Below, piece by piece: positions 29,830-39,485 of a stretch of DNA of 64,000 bases; position 1 is the stretch's first letter; each line of letters starts with the position of its first letter. Both the position numbers and the translations under genes were made by a program. The stretch spans positions 1 to 64,000 of the forward strand of contig JAFTCC010000014.1 of the NCBI GenBank assembly GCA_017454915.1, read 5' to 3'. The notes beneath the pieces are model-generated. The model did no database searches and was not told the DNA's origin. It worked only from the letters and a program-made list of their open reading frames with translations. The stretch comes from Paludibacteraceae bacterium (GTDB lineage Bacteria; Bacteroidota; Bacteroidia; Bacteroidales; Paludibacteraceae).

Positions 29830-32655
29830 ATGACGAACCATTTAGAAAATCGTCACATAGGCATCAGTGCCCCTGACGAAACGAAAATGCTGCAAACTAT
29901 TGGTGTTGACAGCATTGCATCACTAATCTCAAAAATCATTCCGGACAACATCATGCTGCCGCGCCCGCTTGACTTGCCGTCTGCCATAAGCGAGAGCGAG
30001 TACTTGGCTGACATCGAAAAGTTAAGCGCGAATAATATTGTAGCGCACAACTTTATCGGGCAAGGTTGGTATGGCACCATCATGCCGTCGGCCATACGCC
30101 GCAACATATTGGAGAACCCCGCATGGTACACATCATACACACCCTATCAGGCAGAAATAAGCCAAGGCAGGCTTGAGGCACTGTTCGTGTTTCAGACCGC
30201 GGTGAGCGACCTCACAGGTCTGCCGCTCGCCAACTGCTCGATGCTTGACGAGGCAACAGCAGCGGCAGAGGCTGCAACCATGATGAGAAACCTCAGAACC
30301 AGGGAACAAATCAAAAATAATGTCTGCAAACTGCTCGCAGACAAAAACATTTTTTCATCAACACTCGCGGTACTACGCACAAGATGCGAGGGACAAGGAA
30401 TCGAGCTGGTTGTTGACGACATAGAAACGCACGAAATAGACCAGACATACTTTGGGGTGCTGGCACAATACCCGGATTGTAACGGTCAAGTAAAAGATTA
30501 CAGCAGCATGATAGAAGACGCTCACTCTAAAGGCGCCAAAGCATGCCTTATTGCCGACATAATGTCACTTGCCCTGCTGCCAAGCCCTGCCACCCTCGGC
30601 GCGGACATCTGCGTAGGCAACACACAACGCTGGGGCATTCCGATGGGCTATGGCGGACCTGCAGCGGCATTCATGGCCTGCAGAGACGAATACAAGAGAG
30701 AGATTCCTGGCAGAATTATCGGACTGAGCAAAGACATGCACGAGAGAGCGGCGTACCGCCTTGCACTGCAAACCAGAGAGCAGCACATAAAACGCGAAAA
30801 AGCCACATCAAACCTCTGCACTGCGCAAGCGCTCATGGCAATTATGGCAGCCATGTACACCGTCTATCACGGACGAGATGGAATTAGCCACATCGCCAGA
30901 GAAATACACGGCAAGGCAACATACATCAATGAAATGCTGCCAGTGTACGGTTATAGCCAACTCAACGACAAATTTTTCGACACCCTGCACATAGCTCTGC
31001 CCGACAACGTGAATATGCACGATTTCAAATCGTTGGCAGAAAAACTTGAAGTAAACCTTTATTATATTGATGAACATCATTTCTCTATGTCGTTTGACGA
31101 AGCGACATCGACTGACGACATCAACGACTTCATAGAATTAGTCGCCAACAGTGTTGGCAACAATCCGATTTTCGTATCAGAAGACGAGGATTTTGCCGAG
31201 TTGAGCACATTTGACGACGATGATCTGCGTCAAGATGATTTCCTGACTTCAGAAGTCTTCAATGCCTACCGCACCGAAACCGAACTGATGCGTTATATCA
31301 AGCGTTTGGAACGCAAAGACATTTCACTTGTCCACAGCATGATACCACTCGGTTCGTGCACCATGAAACTCAATCCTGCGTCAGCAATGCTGCCAATAAC
31401 ATTCACAGGATTAGCCAACATACACCCTTACGCACCAGACAGTCAGACGAAAGGCTATAAAGATCTGCTGGACGAACTGAAAGAGCAACTCTGCGCAATA
31501 ACAGGTTTTCCCGCAGCAAACCTTCAGCCCACATCAGGTGCCGCAGGCGAATACGCTGGCCTTGTGGTAATTCGCGAGAAGCTGAAACGTAGCGGGCAAA
31601 GCCATCGCAAGGTATTGCTCATACCAGATTCAGCACACGGCACCAACCCCGCATCAGCGGTTCAGGCCGGTTTTTCGCCAGTTGTGGTCATGTGTGACGA
31701 ACACGGCAATGCAGACATCAAGGACTGGGAACTCAACGCAAAAGAAAACGCAGACACCCTGGCAGGCTGCATGATTACCTACCCCTCCACCCATGGTATC
31801 TTTGAACAAGAGGTTAAGCGCATGTGCGACATTATTCACTCCTACGGCGGATGGGTATATATGGACGGGGCAAACATGAACGCCCAAGTGGGTCTCACCA
31901 GTCCGAGCGTCATCGGAGCTGACGTGTGCCACCTTAACCTTCACAAGACATTCGCCTCTCCGCATGGCGGTGGAGGCCCAGGAGTTGGCGCAATATGTGT
32001 TAGCGACAAACTCACCGACTGCCTGCCGACTCTTGACAACTGTCGCGTATCATCCTCACCATGCGGCAACGCTGGCATTGCCGCGATAAGCTACGGATAC
32101 ATAAAAATGATGGGAGCAGAAGGTCTAAGACATGCCTCAGAAGCTGCAATACTCAATGCCAACTATCTTGCTGCGCGCCTCAAAGACGCGTACGGCATCG
32201 TATATACTGGTAGCACGGGTTATGTTGGTCACGAACTCATACTCGACTGCCGGCCATTCAAACAGCATGGTATAACGGAGAACGACATCGCCAAACGCCT
32301 TATGGATTTCGGCTATCATGCTCCCACCCTCTCATTCCCCGTTCACGGCACGCTCATGATTGAACCAACCGAAAGCGAAAGCCTTCGCGAACTCGACAGG
32401 TTTGCTGATGCGCTGCTAACCATTCGCAAAGAAATTCAGGACGTCATTGACGGTAAATTGCCAGCTGACGACAATCCGTTAGTCAATGCGCCACACGCCG
32501 AATATCAAGCCGCAGATGACGAGTGGAGCCATCCGTATCCTCGTAAACAAGCGTTCTTCCCCACTCAATGGGTGGAAAGCAATAAATTCTGGATACCGGT
32601 AGCAAGAGTGGACAACGGATATGGCGACAGAAACCTCGTAGCAAGGATTTTGTAG
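29830..32655 (+). CDS. gcvP: Glycine dehydrogenase (decarboxylating), P-protein
   Basis: P-protein of the glycine cleavage system, which decarboxylates glycine and loads the aminomethyl group onto lipoyl-GcvH. At 941 residues it is the fused, homodimeric form. The N-terminal half has the family start NRHIGISAPDE, and AHNFIGQGWYGTIMPSAI; the C-terminal half has the PLP-binding segment HLNLHKTFASPHGGGGPG, whose Lys forms the Schiff base, and MIPLGSCTMKLNPASAM. The GcvT and GcvH partners are not in this window. The stop is followed within about 20 bases by the rpsP promoter. Confidence 0.96.
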   Translation: MTNHLENRHIGISAPDETKMLQTIGVDSIASLISKIIPDNIMLPRPLDLPSAISESEYLADIEKLSANNIVAHNFIGQGWYGTIMPSAIRRNILENPAWYTSYTPYQAEISQGRLEALFVFQTAVSDLTGLPLANCSMLDEATAAAEAATMMRNLRTREQIKNNVCKLLADKNIFSSTLAVLRTRCEGQGIELVVDDIETHEIDQTYFGVLAQYPDCNGQVKDYSSMIEDAHSKGAKACLIADIMSLALLPSPATLGADICVGNTQRWGIPMGYGGPAAAFMACRDEYKREIPGRIIGLSKDMHERAAYRLALQTREQHIKREKATSNLCTAQALMAIMAAMYTVYHGRDGISHIAREIHGKATYINEMLPVYGYSQLNDKFFDTLHIALPDNVNMHDFKSLAEKLEVNLYYIDEHHFSMSFDEATSTDDINDFIELVANSVGNNPIFVSEDEDFAELSTFDDDDLRQDDFLTSEVFNAYRTETELMRYIKRLERKDISLVHSMIPLGSCTMKLNPASAMLPITFTGLANIHPYAPDSQTKGYKDLLDELKEQLCAITGFPAANLQPTSGAAGEYAGLVVIREKLKRSGQSHRKVLLIPDSAHGTNPASAVQAGFSPVVVMCDEHGNADIKDWELNAKENADTLAGCMITYPSTHGIFEQEVKRMCDIIHSYGGWVYMDGANMNAQVGLTSPSVIGADVCHLNLHKTFASPHGGGGPGVGAICVSDKLTDCLPTLDNCRVSSSPCGNAGIAAISYGYIKMMGAEGLRHASEAAILNANYLAARLKDAYGIVYTGSTGYVGHELILDCRPFKQHGITENDIAKRLMDFGYHAPTLSFPVHGTLMIEPTESESLRELDRFADALLTIRKEIQDVIDGKLPADDNPLVNAPHAEYQAADDEWSHPYPRKQAFFPTQWVESNKFWIPVARVDNGYGDRNLVARIL

Positions 32656-32679
32656 ATTAAAAAAATTATCGTAACTTTG
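32649..32679 (+). promoter_or_regulatory. Promoter of rpsP
   Basis: TTTG (32649-32652, overlapping the end of gcvP), 19 bases, TAACTTTG (32672-32679). The leader to the ATG at 32739 is about 55 bases and contains AT-rich sequence. Confidence 0.7.
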
Positions 32680-32738
32680 CACAGCTTTTCGTGAAAAAGC
32701 ATAACCATTTAATTATTAACTAAACCAATTTTACAAAA

Positions 32739-33287
32739 ATGGCAGTAAAAATGAGATTGCAACGCCACGGCCGTAAGAACTACGCTTACTACCACATCGT
32801 CGTTGCACACAGTGAAGCTCCACGTGATGGACGCTACATCGAAAGACTCGGGTCATACAACCCCAACACCAATCCCGCTACAGTAACTCTGAACTTTGAG
32901 AGAGCCCTTCAATGGCTTGACTTCGGAGCACAACCCACCGACACCGTGAGAAGCATTCTCTCACATGAAGGCGTATTGCTGATGAAACACCTCAAAGGCG
33001 GTGTGAAAAAAGGAGCTTTCAGCGAGGAAGAGGCACAACGCCGCTTCGACGCATGGAAAGCCGACAAGGTTAAAGGACTCGAAAAAATCGCTAAAGAGCA
33101 AGCCGACAAAAAAGTAGCGGCAGCCAAAGCACGCCTTGCTGAAGAAGAGAAAATCAACGAGGCTAAAGCCAAAGCCGTTGCAGAAAAACGCCAAGCCAAA
33201 ATAGAGGCTGAAGCACAGGCTATTAAAGAAGCTGCCGAAGCAAAGGCTGCAGAAGCAACTGCTGAAGAAACACCAGCAGCTGAATAA
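32739..33287 (+). CDS. rpsP: 30S ribosomal protein S16 with long C-terminal extension
   Basis: Small-subunit protein needed for 30S assembly. The first 80 or so residues are a normal S16 ([48 protein letters not shown] [12 protein letters not shown]). After residue 85 comes an extension of about 95 residues made almost only of Ala, Lys and Glu, expected to form a charged helix. Many Bacteroidota S16 proteins carry such tails, while E. coli S16 has 82 residues in all. The gene has its own promoter, and a hairpin terminator follows 20 bases after the stop. Confidence 0.96.
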   Translation: MAVKMRLQRHGRKNYAYYHIVVAHSEAPRDGRYIERLGSYNPNTNPATVTLNFERALQWLDFGAQPTDTVRSILSHEGVLLMKHLKGGVKKGAFSEEEAQRRFDAWKADKVKGLEKIAKEQADKKVAAAKARLAEEEKINEAKAKAVAEKRQAKIEAEAQAIKEAAEAKAAEATAEETPAAE

Positions 33288-33306
33288 ACTTAAAGCGACA
33301 CACATC

Positions 33307-33343
33307 AAAAATGTCTGACATCACTATGGTGCCAGACATTTTT
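33307..33343 (+). terminator. Terminator after rpsP
   Basis: Arms AAAAATGTCTG and CAGACATTTTT around a 15-base loop that can itself pair in part. It lies between rpsP and rlmH. Confidence 0.7.
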
Positions 33344-33372
33344 CAATTCAGACACATACTGCGAAAAATCTC

Positions 33373-33846
33373 ATGAAAATAAAATTATTATTAGTGGGTA
33401 AAACCGACAACAAACACCTATCTGCACTCATCGAAGAATATGAAAGCCGCATCAGTCATTATCTTCCGTATGAGGAAATCATCATCCCCGAATTGCGCAA
33501 TGCCAAAAATTTGAGCGAAGAGCAGCAAAAACAGCAAGAGGGGAGCGAGATATTGCGGCGTATCGGCGTCTCAGACCGCATGGTGTTGCTTGATGAGCGT
33601 GGCGACGAGAATCGCAGTATTGAATTCGCATCATGGCTCACACGCCAAATGAATAGCGGCGTAAAGACGCTATGGCTTGTTGTGGGCGGCCCATACGGAT
33701 TTTCAAAAGCCGTGTACGACAGGGCAAACGGTATGATTTCACTAAGCCGTATGACATTTTCACACCAGATGATACGGCTAATAATAACCGAACAGATATA
33801 TCGCGCTCTAACCATTATCAACCACGAGCCATACCATCACGAATAA
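33373..33846 (+). CDS. rlmH: 23S rRNA (pseudouridine-1915-N3)-methyltransferase RlmH
   Basis: SPOUT-class methyltransferase that modifies pseudouridine 1915 in helix 69 of 23S rRNA. It is a full-length 157 residues. The start MKIKLLLVGKT and the segments VLLDERGDENRSIEFA, LWLVVGGPYGFS (SAM-binding trefoil knot) and SRMTFSHQMIRLIITEQIYRA are diagnostic, with the C-terminal INHEPYHHE. It follows the rpsP terminator, so it may depend on read-through or on a promoter I could not recognise. A hairpin terminator follows at 33906. Confidence 0.96.
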   Translation: MKIKLLLVGKTDNKHLSALIEEYESRISHYLPYEEIIIPELRNAKNLSEEQQKQQEGSEILRRIGVSDRMVLLDERGDENRSIEFASWLTRQMNSGVKTLWLVVGGPYGFSKAVYDRANGMISLSRMTFSHQMIRLIITEQIYRALTIINHEPYHHE

Positions 33847-33905
33847 ATTTCACCACACTTAGCACCCCCAATAATCAGACTCATGCACTGAAACCGATTT
33901 GCACT

Positions 33906-33935
33906 AACATGTCGCTAATATGCGACATGTTTTTT
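33906..33935 (+). terminator. Terminator after rlmH
   Basis: Arms AACATGTCGC and GCGACATGTT, a six-base loop, then a T run. It is about 60 bases after the rlmH stop. Confidence 0.7.
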
Positions 33936-33976
33936 AGAAGCCACAATCGGTCATGAGATAGAGTTATGTAAAAAAC

Positions 33977-34021
33977 AAAAAACTTCGGGATGTCGTTAAC
34001 TTGACATCCCGAAGTTTTTTT
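33977..34021. terminator. Strong terminator, mainly for the OmpA operon
   Basis: Arms AAACTTCGGGATGTC and GACATCCCGAAGTTT around an eight-base loop, flanked by A and T runs so that it can work both ways. It ends the leftward transcript coming from 36707. Confidence 0.8.
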
Positions 34022-34040
34022 ACTATGCACTATTGAAGTG

Positions 34041-36707
34041 TTATTTTCCGTCGGTGGTGCTGACCGGTTCCTGTGCTGGTGCTGGTTCTTGTTCCGGTGC
34101 TTTGGGTTCCACCCCTTGGGTTGGCGCCGCATCTTCAGATGGCAAAATCACCTCGTGGGGGTCAATTGCCTCCGACTTATTTTCTTCGGTCACCACATCC
34201 TCATACGTGATGTCAAACTCTGTACGGCGGTTTAATTGCCGTCCGCTTGCGGTCTTATTGCTTGCAATAGGTTTGTCTGGACCATATCCTTTTGCTGTCA
34301 GGCGTTCAGGCTCTACACCATGCTCTACAAGATAATTACGAACGGAGTTAGCGCGGTCATCAGAGAGTTTAATGTTGTAGTCATATCTGCCCGTGCTGTC
34401 GGTATGTCCTTGCACTTCGGCTTTCCAAGTCGGGTTGTCCACAAAGACTTTCACAATCTTGTTGAGTATCGGGTAAGATTTCTTCTTGATAGTTGCTTTG
34501 TTGACATCAAACTGAATGCCTTGCATCGCTTTCTTGAATAGTGCGCGTATTTCTTTATTTTCGGGACAGCCATTGTTAGATATCACGCCGAATATAGCCG
34601 GGCACTTGTCGAGATAGTCAGGCACTCCGTCACCGTCAGTGTCTTTGGGGCATCCCCTCTCGTCCACGAAGCCTCTTGCCGCAGCGGGTGTGCCAGGACA
34701 CTGGTCGAGATAATCAGGCACATCATCACCGTCAGTATCACGTGGACAACCCCGCTCGTCAACAGTTGCTCGTGCCGCCTCTGGGGTATCAGGACACTGG
34801 TCGAGATAATTGGGCACACCGTCAAAGTCAGAATCTTTGGGGCATCCTTTAGCATCAACATAACCACGCGCAGCCGCTGGAGTGTCGGGACATTCGTCAA
34901 GATAGTCGGGTACTCCGTCATGGTCCGTGTCGCGTGGGCAGCCCACAGAGTCAACATTGTTGCGTGCTGCCTCTGGTGTATCTGGACATTGGTCGAGATA
35001 ATCAGGCACGCCATCCTTGTCGGTATCAAGCGGACACCCCACTAAATCGACAAGTCCGTAAGCCTGTACTGGTGTACCGGGGCATTTGTCGAGATAGTCA
35101 GGTACGCCGTCACCGTCTTCGTCAAGAGGACAGCCGTTTTCGTCAACCATAATTTTTATACCTTGTTTCTTATACTGACGGAAAGGAGTAGTCGGGCACA
35201 CGTCATGCATGTCTTTCACACCGTCGCGGTCCTTGTCGCGCTTCCAGCCGAAAACAAGATTAAGTCCAACTGCAAGGTTAACACCTTTAGAGCGGTATGG
35301 GATGATGTGCTGTTGTTTTCCATTGACATCCATCTGCGCATATTCAAATGGCACATAGTCCATTGCGAGTGTAAGGCTCAATGGTCCTCCTCGCAGTCCC
35401 ATGGCGGCTCCTATGGCATGCTGCTTGAGGTTCATGAAGTTGTAGTTGGCTGACAAATTGAACCACTGTGCCGGTCGGAAGTTAACACTTGCAGTCAGGT
35501 CTTCGTAGATTTGCGTGTCATAGAGCTTTGTGGACGACAGAATGCCAAAGCCAATCATTTTGTTAGGCGTATAAATTTCAGCACCAACGTTGAGTTTAGC
35601 TTTTATCATTCGGAAATAGTCCTTGTTGGTCTGAACAATAGAAGCCCTGTCCTTAATTTCATCCCAAATGTCGCCATATATTTTACCAAGGTCAACATCA
35701 TTGTTGTCATTAATGTCTATTTCAGCGCCTTGGTAAATATAGTCATTGAACTTAGCGGTGTGTTGTGTTCCTTCTTTTATCCAATAAATGCCACCCAAGT
35801 CAAGTATTGCAGCGCTTATTTCCACAAAGTTAACCGGCCGGAAAGTGAAGCCAAAGTCAATAGCGGCGCCAAAACCTCTGGGCTTGGCATATTCTCCATA
35901 CTGGTTGGTTGCGTTGACATCCACGCCCTTGATGCCGCTGTGTGTCTCGGGATAATTATATTCATAAGTTAATTCTACCGGTGCCGCCATTCTTGCGTAC
36001 GCATCACCCACAATCTCCCACCTGTCGCGTGAAGCATCAATGTAAAGTTCGTTGGCCTGGAACATTGCGTTATCCTGTCCAATCAGTATTTTCAACGCTC
36101 CACCTAATGTCCATTTGTCGTTTTTGGGCAATGTGTGTGAGTATCCGAATAGCAGTTCGGCATATAAAGAAGCGTCAAATCCGAGGTTTTTGAGTTGGAA
36201 TAGCGTCTGGTCTTCAATATGGTGTGAACCGTCAGGCCGTTCCATCCCGAACAGCGGCAGCCTGAGCATGTCGCTGGGGATGTTAGCGCTAACGTCAAGC
36301 CTTTCGCTAAATCCGAAATGCCAATACCCTCCGTATTTTTTGCCTCTGGCACCAAAGCTGAGCACATTCATGCGTATGTCGCCATTAACCAGGGTATTGC
36401 TTTTAAGGGCGTCGAAAAGCCCTACTTTGTCCCCACCTGGCGCCAATGCAGTTACGGTTTTCCCGTTTTGGTACGACAACACATTGGAAACCATTAGTGA
36501 GTTATTGCTTACGTTAATGCTTGTGAATCCTAATGCCGGCAGCCCTACATAAACATTTTCCCATGGCTCAAATGCGGGGTTGAGAGTGTGGCGCATTACG
36601 GCATTGTCAAGGAAGTAGAGAGAATGTATCTGCTCTTGCGCATTAACGGCTAACGCCGTCAACACACACGCTGCAATGGCAGCAATTTTTTTAATTGTGA
36701 GTTTCAT
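34041..36707 (-). CDS. DUF5723/TSP3-repeat/OmpA outer-membrane protein
   Basis: An 888-residue outer-membrane protein in three parts. After a signal peptide (1-23), a DUF5723-type beta-barrel region spans about 25-485 and starts with SLYFLDNAVMRHTLNPAFEP. Then come seven thrombospondin type-3 calcium-binding repeats (about 490-755) of the form DTDGDGVPDYLDKCPGTP, each about 36 residues apart. A C-terminal OmpA domain (about 770-850) carries EVQGHTDSTGRYDYNIKLSD, with the Asp and Arg that grip peptidoglycan diaminopimelate. The protein ends in a Pro/Glu/Ala-rich tail. It probably tethers the outer membrane to the cell wall. It lies 13 bases downstream of a lipoprotein gene and probably works with it. 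Confidence 0.88.
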   Translation of the reverse strand: MKLTIKKIAAIAACVLTALAVNAQEQIHSLYFLDNAVMRHTLNPAFEPWENVYVGLPALGFTSINVSNNSLMVSNVLSYQNGKTVTALAPGGDKVGLFDALKSNTLVNGDIRMNVLSFGARGKKYGGYWHFGFSERLDVSANIPSDMLRLPLFGMERPDGSHHIEDQTLFQLKNLGFDASLYAELLFGYSHTLPKNDKWTLGGALKILIGQDNAMFQANELYIDASRDRWEIVGDAYARMAAPVELTYEYNYPETHSGIKGVDVNATNQYGEYAKPRGFGAAIDFGFTFRPVNFVEISAAILDLGGIYWIKEGTQHTAKFNDYIYQGAEIDINDNNDVDLGKIYGDIWDEIKDRASIVQTNKDYFRMIKAKLNVGAEIYTPNKMIGFGILSSTKLYDTQIYEDLTASVNFRPAQWFNLSANYNFMNLKQHAIGAAMGLRGGPLSLTLAMDYVPFEYAQMDVNGKQQHIIPYRSKGVNLAVGLNLVFGWKRDKDRDGVKDMHDVCPTTPFRQYKKQGIKIMVDENGCPLDEDGDGVPDYLDKCPGTPVQAYGLVDLVGCPLDTDKDGVPDYLDQCPDTPEAARNNVDSVGCPRDTDHDGVPDYLDECPDTPAAARGYVDAKGCPKDSDFDGVPNYLDQCPDTPEAARATVDERGCPRDTDGDDVPDYLDQCPGTPAAARGFVDERGCPKDTDGDGVPDYLDKCPAIFGVISNNGCPENKEIRALFKKAMQGIQFDVNKATIKKKSYPILNKIVKVFVDNPTWKAEVQGHTDSTGRYDYNIKLSDDRANSVRNYLVEHGVEPERLTAKGYGPDKPIASNKTASGRQLNRRTEFDITYEDVVTEENKSEAIDPHEVILPSEDAAPTQGVEPKAPEQEPAPAQEPVSTTDGK

Positions 36708-36720
36708 AAGGCGTTATCAG

Positions 36721-37998
36721 TTAAAAATCGGTTATTTTGGCATGCGCATGAGCTTTAGCCGAAACTTTAAGTTTTATGAAGTCGGTGTTGACGAGGTGCA
36801 CTCTGGCGCCATTAGTCGGCGCAGTAGCGCGTGCGTTGACGACGATGTATCTCATGTCCTTGACGAGGTGCCTCTCCATCGTCAATCTCGTTTGGGTTGT
36901 GTCGGCAAGTATCTCATTTGCTTTGCCAAGCTCAATCGTCTGCGTTTCAAATGGCTTGAGCTGTGATAATATCACCCTCCCGTCCGCGTCCACACGTCCG
37001 CCAGGCATGGTAATGTAGTCTTCTCTGTGCCCTACTCCGGGGTATCCGCTACCAAGAGGCCGCTTATTTGCGTCAAGGTAATAGCACGTTCCCGTAATGT
37101 TAAACGGCGTGCCATTAGTGCCATCAATATATATGGTAAGAAAGTCGGCATGCTTACGTATGAGGCTGTCAATTTCCTCGTCATAGAAGTCACTACCGTC
37201 CACTTCCAACGTGTCGTAGTAATTAAGTATCCAGCCCCATTTGTCTTCTTGGGCAAGTCCTTTGGCATTGATTGGCATGTGAAACCAAGCATCGACATAC
37301 ACGGTGTCATCTGGCTGACAATCAACACGCTTCAGTGTAAAATCATATTGGAGATACTGCGGCATTTCGCCAAGCGGCAGGTCGAAAAAATTCTCGAAGT
37401 TGCCTTCTTTGTTCTGCAACACAAGCGAGTCAAGGTAGTGGTTGACATAGTCAGCGGAGTCCACACCTGTGCGATACCTCTGAAATACAGTGCTGACATG
37501 CATATTTACTTTATTGTCTCCCATATAGTTAGACGGCACAAATCGGTTAAGATTAGTGATAACTTGCAAGTCGGAGAACACAGCGTCAATCTCGGCATGC
37601 TGGTTTGTTCGGAAAAAGACTTGGAAGAATGGGTTTATGATAGGGAAATGGCTGTCTTTGATAATATTAGTGTCAAAGAAGTCAGACATGTTGATTGAGT
37701 CAACAAGGCTAAGTGTTACTCCTGCGATATCAAAAGCGTGCATCGGGACTCTTTTGCGTGCGCGCCGCGCAAAAACCACAGTACCATCTTCTTGATTATA
37801 AAGATAGTAGTCGTTATCTTTAATCTCATACAGTTTAGTGGCATAGACGGTAGTATATGCCACCGGAGCTGCCACTCCCGCTTCAAGCACGATGTTGTCA
37901 GTGTCAACATCGCTCAGATTGACTTTTTCCTTGCATGCGTTGAATGATAATCCAACCGCCGTCAGCAATAGGAAATAGAGGCTTAGTTTAGGTTTCAT
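36721..37998 (-). CDS. Hypothetical lipoprotein upstream of the DUF5723-OmpA gene
   Basis: I do not recognise a named family. The 425-residue protein begins with a lipoprotein signal: hydrophobic residues 5-20, then LSFNAC with the lipidated Cys at position 21. The rest is mostly beta-strand-like, rich in Asp, Tyr and Val, with no enzyme motif. The stop lies 13 bases before the DUF5723-OmpA gene, so the pair is likely co-expressed and a role as a partner in the outer membrane is plausible. The helicase gene upstream ends 64 bases away, and the gap holds only AT-rich sequence. Confidence 0.75.
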   Translation of the reverse strand: MKPKLSLYFLLLTAVGLSFNACKEKVNLSDVDTDNIVLEAGVAAPVAYTTVYATKLYEIKDNDYYLYNQEDGTVVFARRARKRVPMHAFDIAGVTLSLVDSINMSDFFDTNIIKDSHFPIINPFFQVFFRTNQHAEIDAVFSDLQVITNLNRFVPSNYMGDNKVNMHVSTVFQRYRTGVDSADYVNHYLDSLVLQNKEGNFENFFDLPLGEMPQYLQYDFTLKRVDCQPDDTVYVDAWFHMPINAKGLAQEDKWGWILNYYDTLEVDGSDFYDEEIDSLIRKHADFLTIYIDGTNGTPFNITGTCYYLDANKRPLGSGYPGVGHREDYITMPGGRVDADGRVILSQLKPFETQTIELGKANEILADTTQTRLTMERHLVKDMRYIVVNARATAPTNGARVHLVNTDFIKLKVSAKAHAHAKITDF

Positions 37999-38062
37999 GA
38001 TATATATACTATTTTTAACTATTTACTATTTAATCATTTATATTAGCGTTTATAAAGCCAGA

Positions 38063-39481
38063 TTAGCGGCTGTTTGTTTGCAGTATATAAAGTTTTTCTG
38101 TGGCTCTTGTTACTGCTGTGTAAAGCCATCTGTAGTAGTCGGTGTTGATTTGCTCTGGCAGTAGATTGCCGGTGTCCACATAAACATGTTTCCATTGTCC
38201 ACCCTGACACTTGTGGCAAGTGGCAGCATAAGCGTGCTTAAACTGCAGCGCATTGTAATATGGGCTTTCCAACACTGCTTTGACAAGTTTGCGCCTGTTG
38301 TTTGCCAATTCCGGATAGTCTTCGGCTATACGCTCAAACAGTGAGTTTTGCATTGTCCGCATATTGTCGGCAGTATCGGCATCAAGAGAGTCAATAAGTG
38401 CCACGACATCAATTTCCCAGTCATAATCGACAGAGCGCAAACTCATGTCGGCAAATCTAAAGCCATATAACTCGCGCTCGTGCGCCACTCTAACGACCTC
38501 GAGTATGTCTCCGTTGGCTATGAAGTCAAGTTTCTCATAAGCTTCGGTGAAGAAATAGTTGTTCCGCGTTACCATTATCCTGTCGCCGTTCTCCACCTTT
38601 TCTTCTCTCCACAGTATTCTTGCGCGAATGCCCTGGTTGTATAATGCCGCCCGCCTGTTCGTGCGTGTTACGACCATTGTCTGCTCTAATCCGACGTCGT
38701 TATAAGATTCTGTGAGAGTTTCCACGAAATCTCGCCCGTTAAGGCTTACAACGTCTGGAAATCCTTTGTAGTCGAACTGGTAAAGGCTCGTGACATTGTT
38801 TTCGCCGAGTGCCTGCCTAATCATCGTGGCATTGTAGAGTATTCCGCTCTGCAGTGCCTGCCGTGCGACTTGTGTGAGCGTACACTCCACTACATTTAGC
38901 CCATATCCAGCGAGAAACTGCCGGTCGAGAGCTTTGCTATCATTCTGTCCTACAGGCGGCAGCTGCGCCGTATCGCCAAGCAGCAGCAACGAGCATCTTA
39001 AACCGCAATATATAAATTGCATGAGATCGTCAAGCAAGCATCCGGAACCAAAGACGCCTCCGTCATCATTGCCTATCATTGATGCCTCATCGACAATGAA
39101 GAGCACATCGTGAGCGAGATTATCCGCCAGTGAGAATCTCTCCATTCCAGCCGCCTGTTGCCTGTAAATGCACTTGTGGATGGTATAGGCATTCTGCCCG
39201 CTGTAGGCGCTCAACACTTTGGCTGCCCTTCCTGTAGGGGCAAGCAGAGTTGTCTGTAATCCATTCAGCCTTCGGCATTTTAGCAATGCGCTGACAAGGC
39301 TTGTTTTACCCGTGCCAGCATAGCCTCTCAGCAGGAACAGGCTTCGGTCGGTCTGCGAAGAGCAGAACCACGCGAGCATCTCAATGGTTTCGCGCTGTTC
39401 GGGGTTCGGGGTAAAGGGTAATTGCGCTATGATTTCTTCGGCTGTCATAATACCGTCATCACCATTCGTGCAACCATCCAT
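38063..39481 (-). CDS. RecD-like superfamily 1 DNA helicase
   Basis: A 472-residue SF1B helicase. Walker A is LLRGYAGTGKTSLVSALL, Walker B VLFIVDEASMIG, motif III LLLLGDTAQLPPVG, and the UvrD_C_2 end has YAATCHKCQGGQWKHVYVD and WLYTAVTRATEKLYIL. It resembles the stand-alone RecD2/Dda-type helicases of Bacteroidales that lack RecB and RecC. The longest reading begins at 39541, but that overlaps the end of the peptidase gene; I prefer the ATG at 39481, five bases after that gene's stop. An ATG at 39448 is another option. It shares an operon with the C1 peptidase. Confidence 0.85.
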   Translation of the reverse strand: MDGCTNGDDGIMTAEEIIAQLPFTPNPEQRETIEMLAWFCSSQTDRSLFLLRGYAGTGKTSLVSALLKCRRLNGLQTTLLAPTGRAAKVLSAYSGQNAYTIHKCIYRQQAAGMERFSLADNLAHDVLFIVDEASMIGNDDGGVFGSGCLLDDLMQFIYCGLRCSLLLLGDTAQLPPVGQNDSKALDRQFLAGYGLNVVECTLTQVARQALQSGILYNATMIRQALGENNVTSLYQFDYKGFPDVVSLNGRDFVETLTESYNDVGLEQTMVVTRTNRRAALYNQGIRARILWREEKVENGDRIMVTRNNYFFTEAYEKLDFIANGDILEVVRVAHERELYGFRFADMSLRSVDYDWEIDVVALIDSLDADTADNMRTMQNSLFERIAEDYPELANNRRKLVKAVLESPYYNALQFKHAYAATCHKCQGGQWKHVYVDTGNLLPEQINTDYYRWLYTAVTRATEKLYILQTNSR

Positions 39482-39485
39482 GAGG

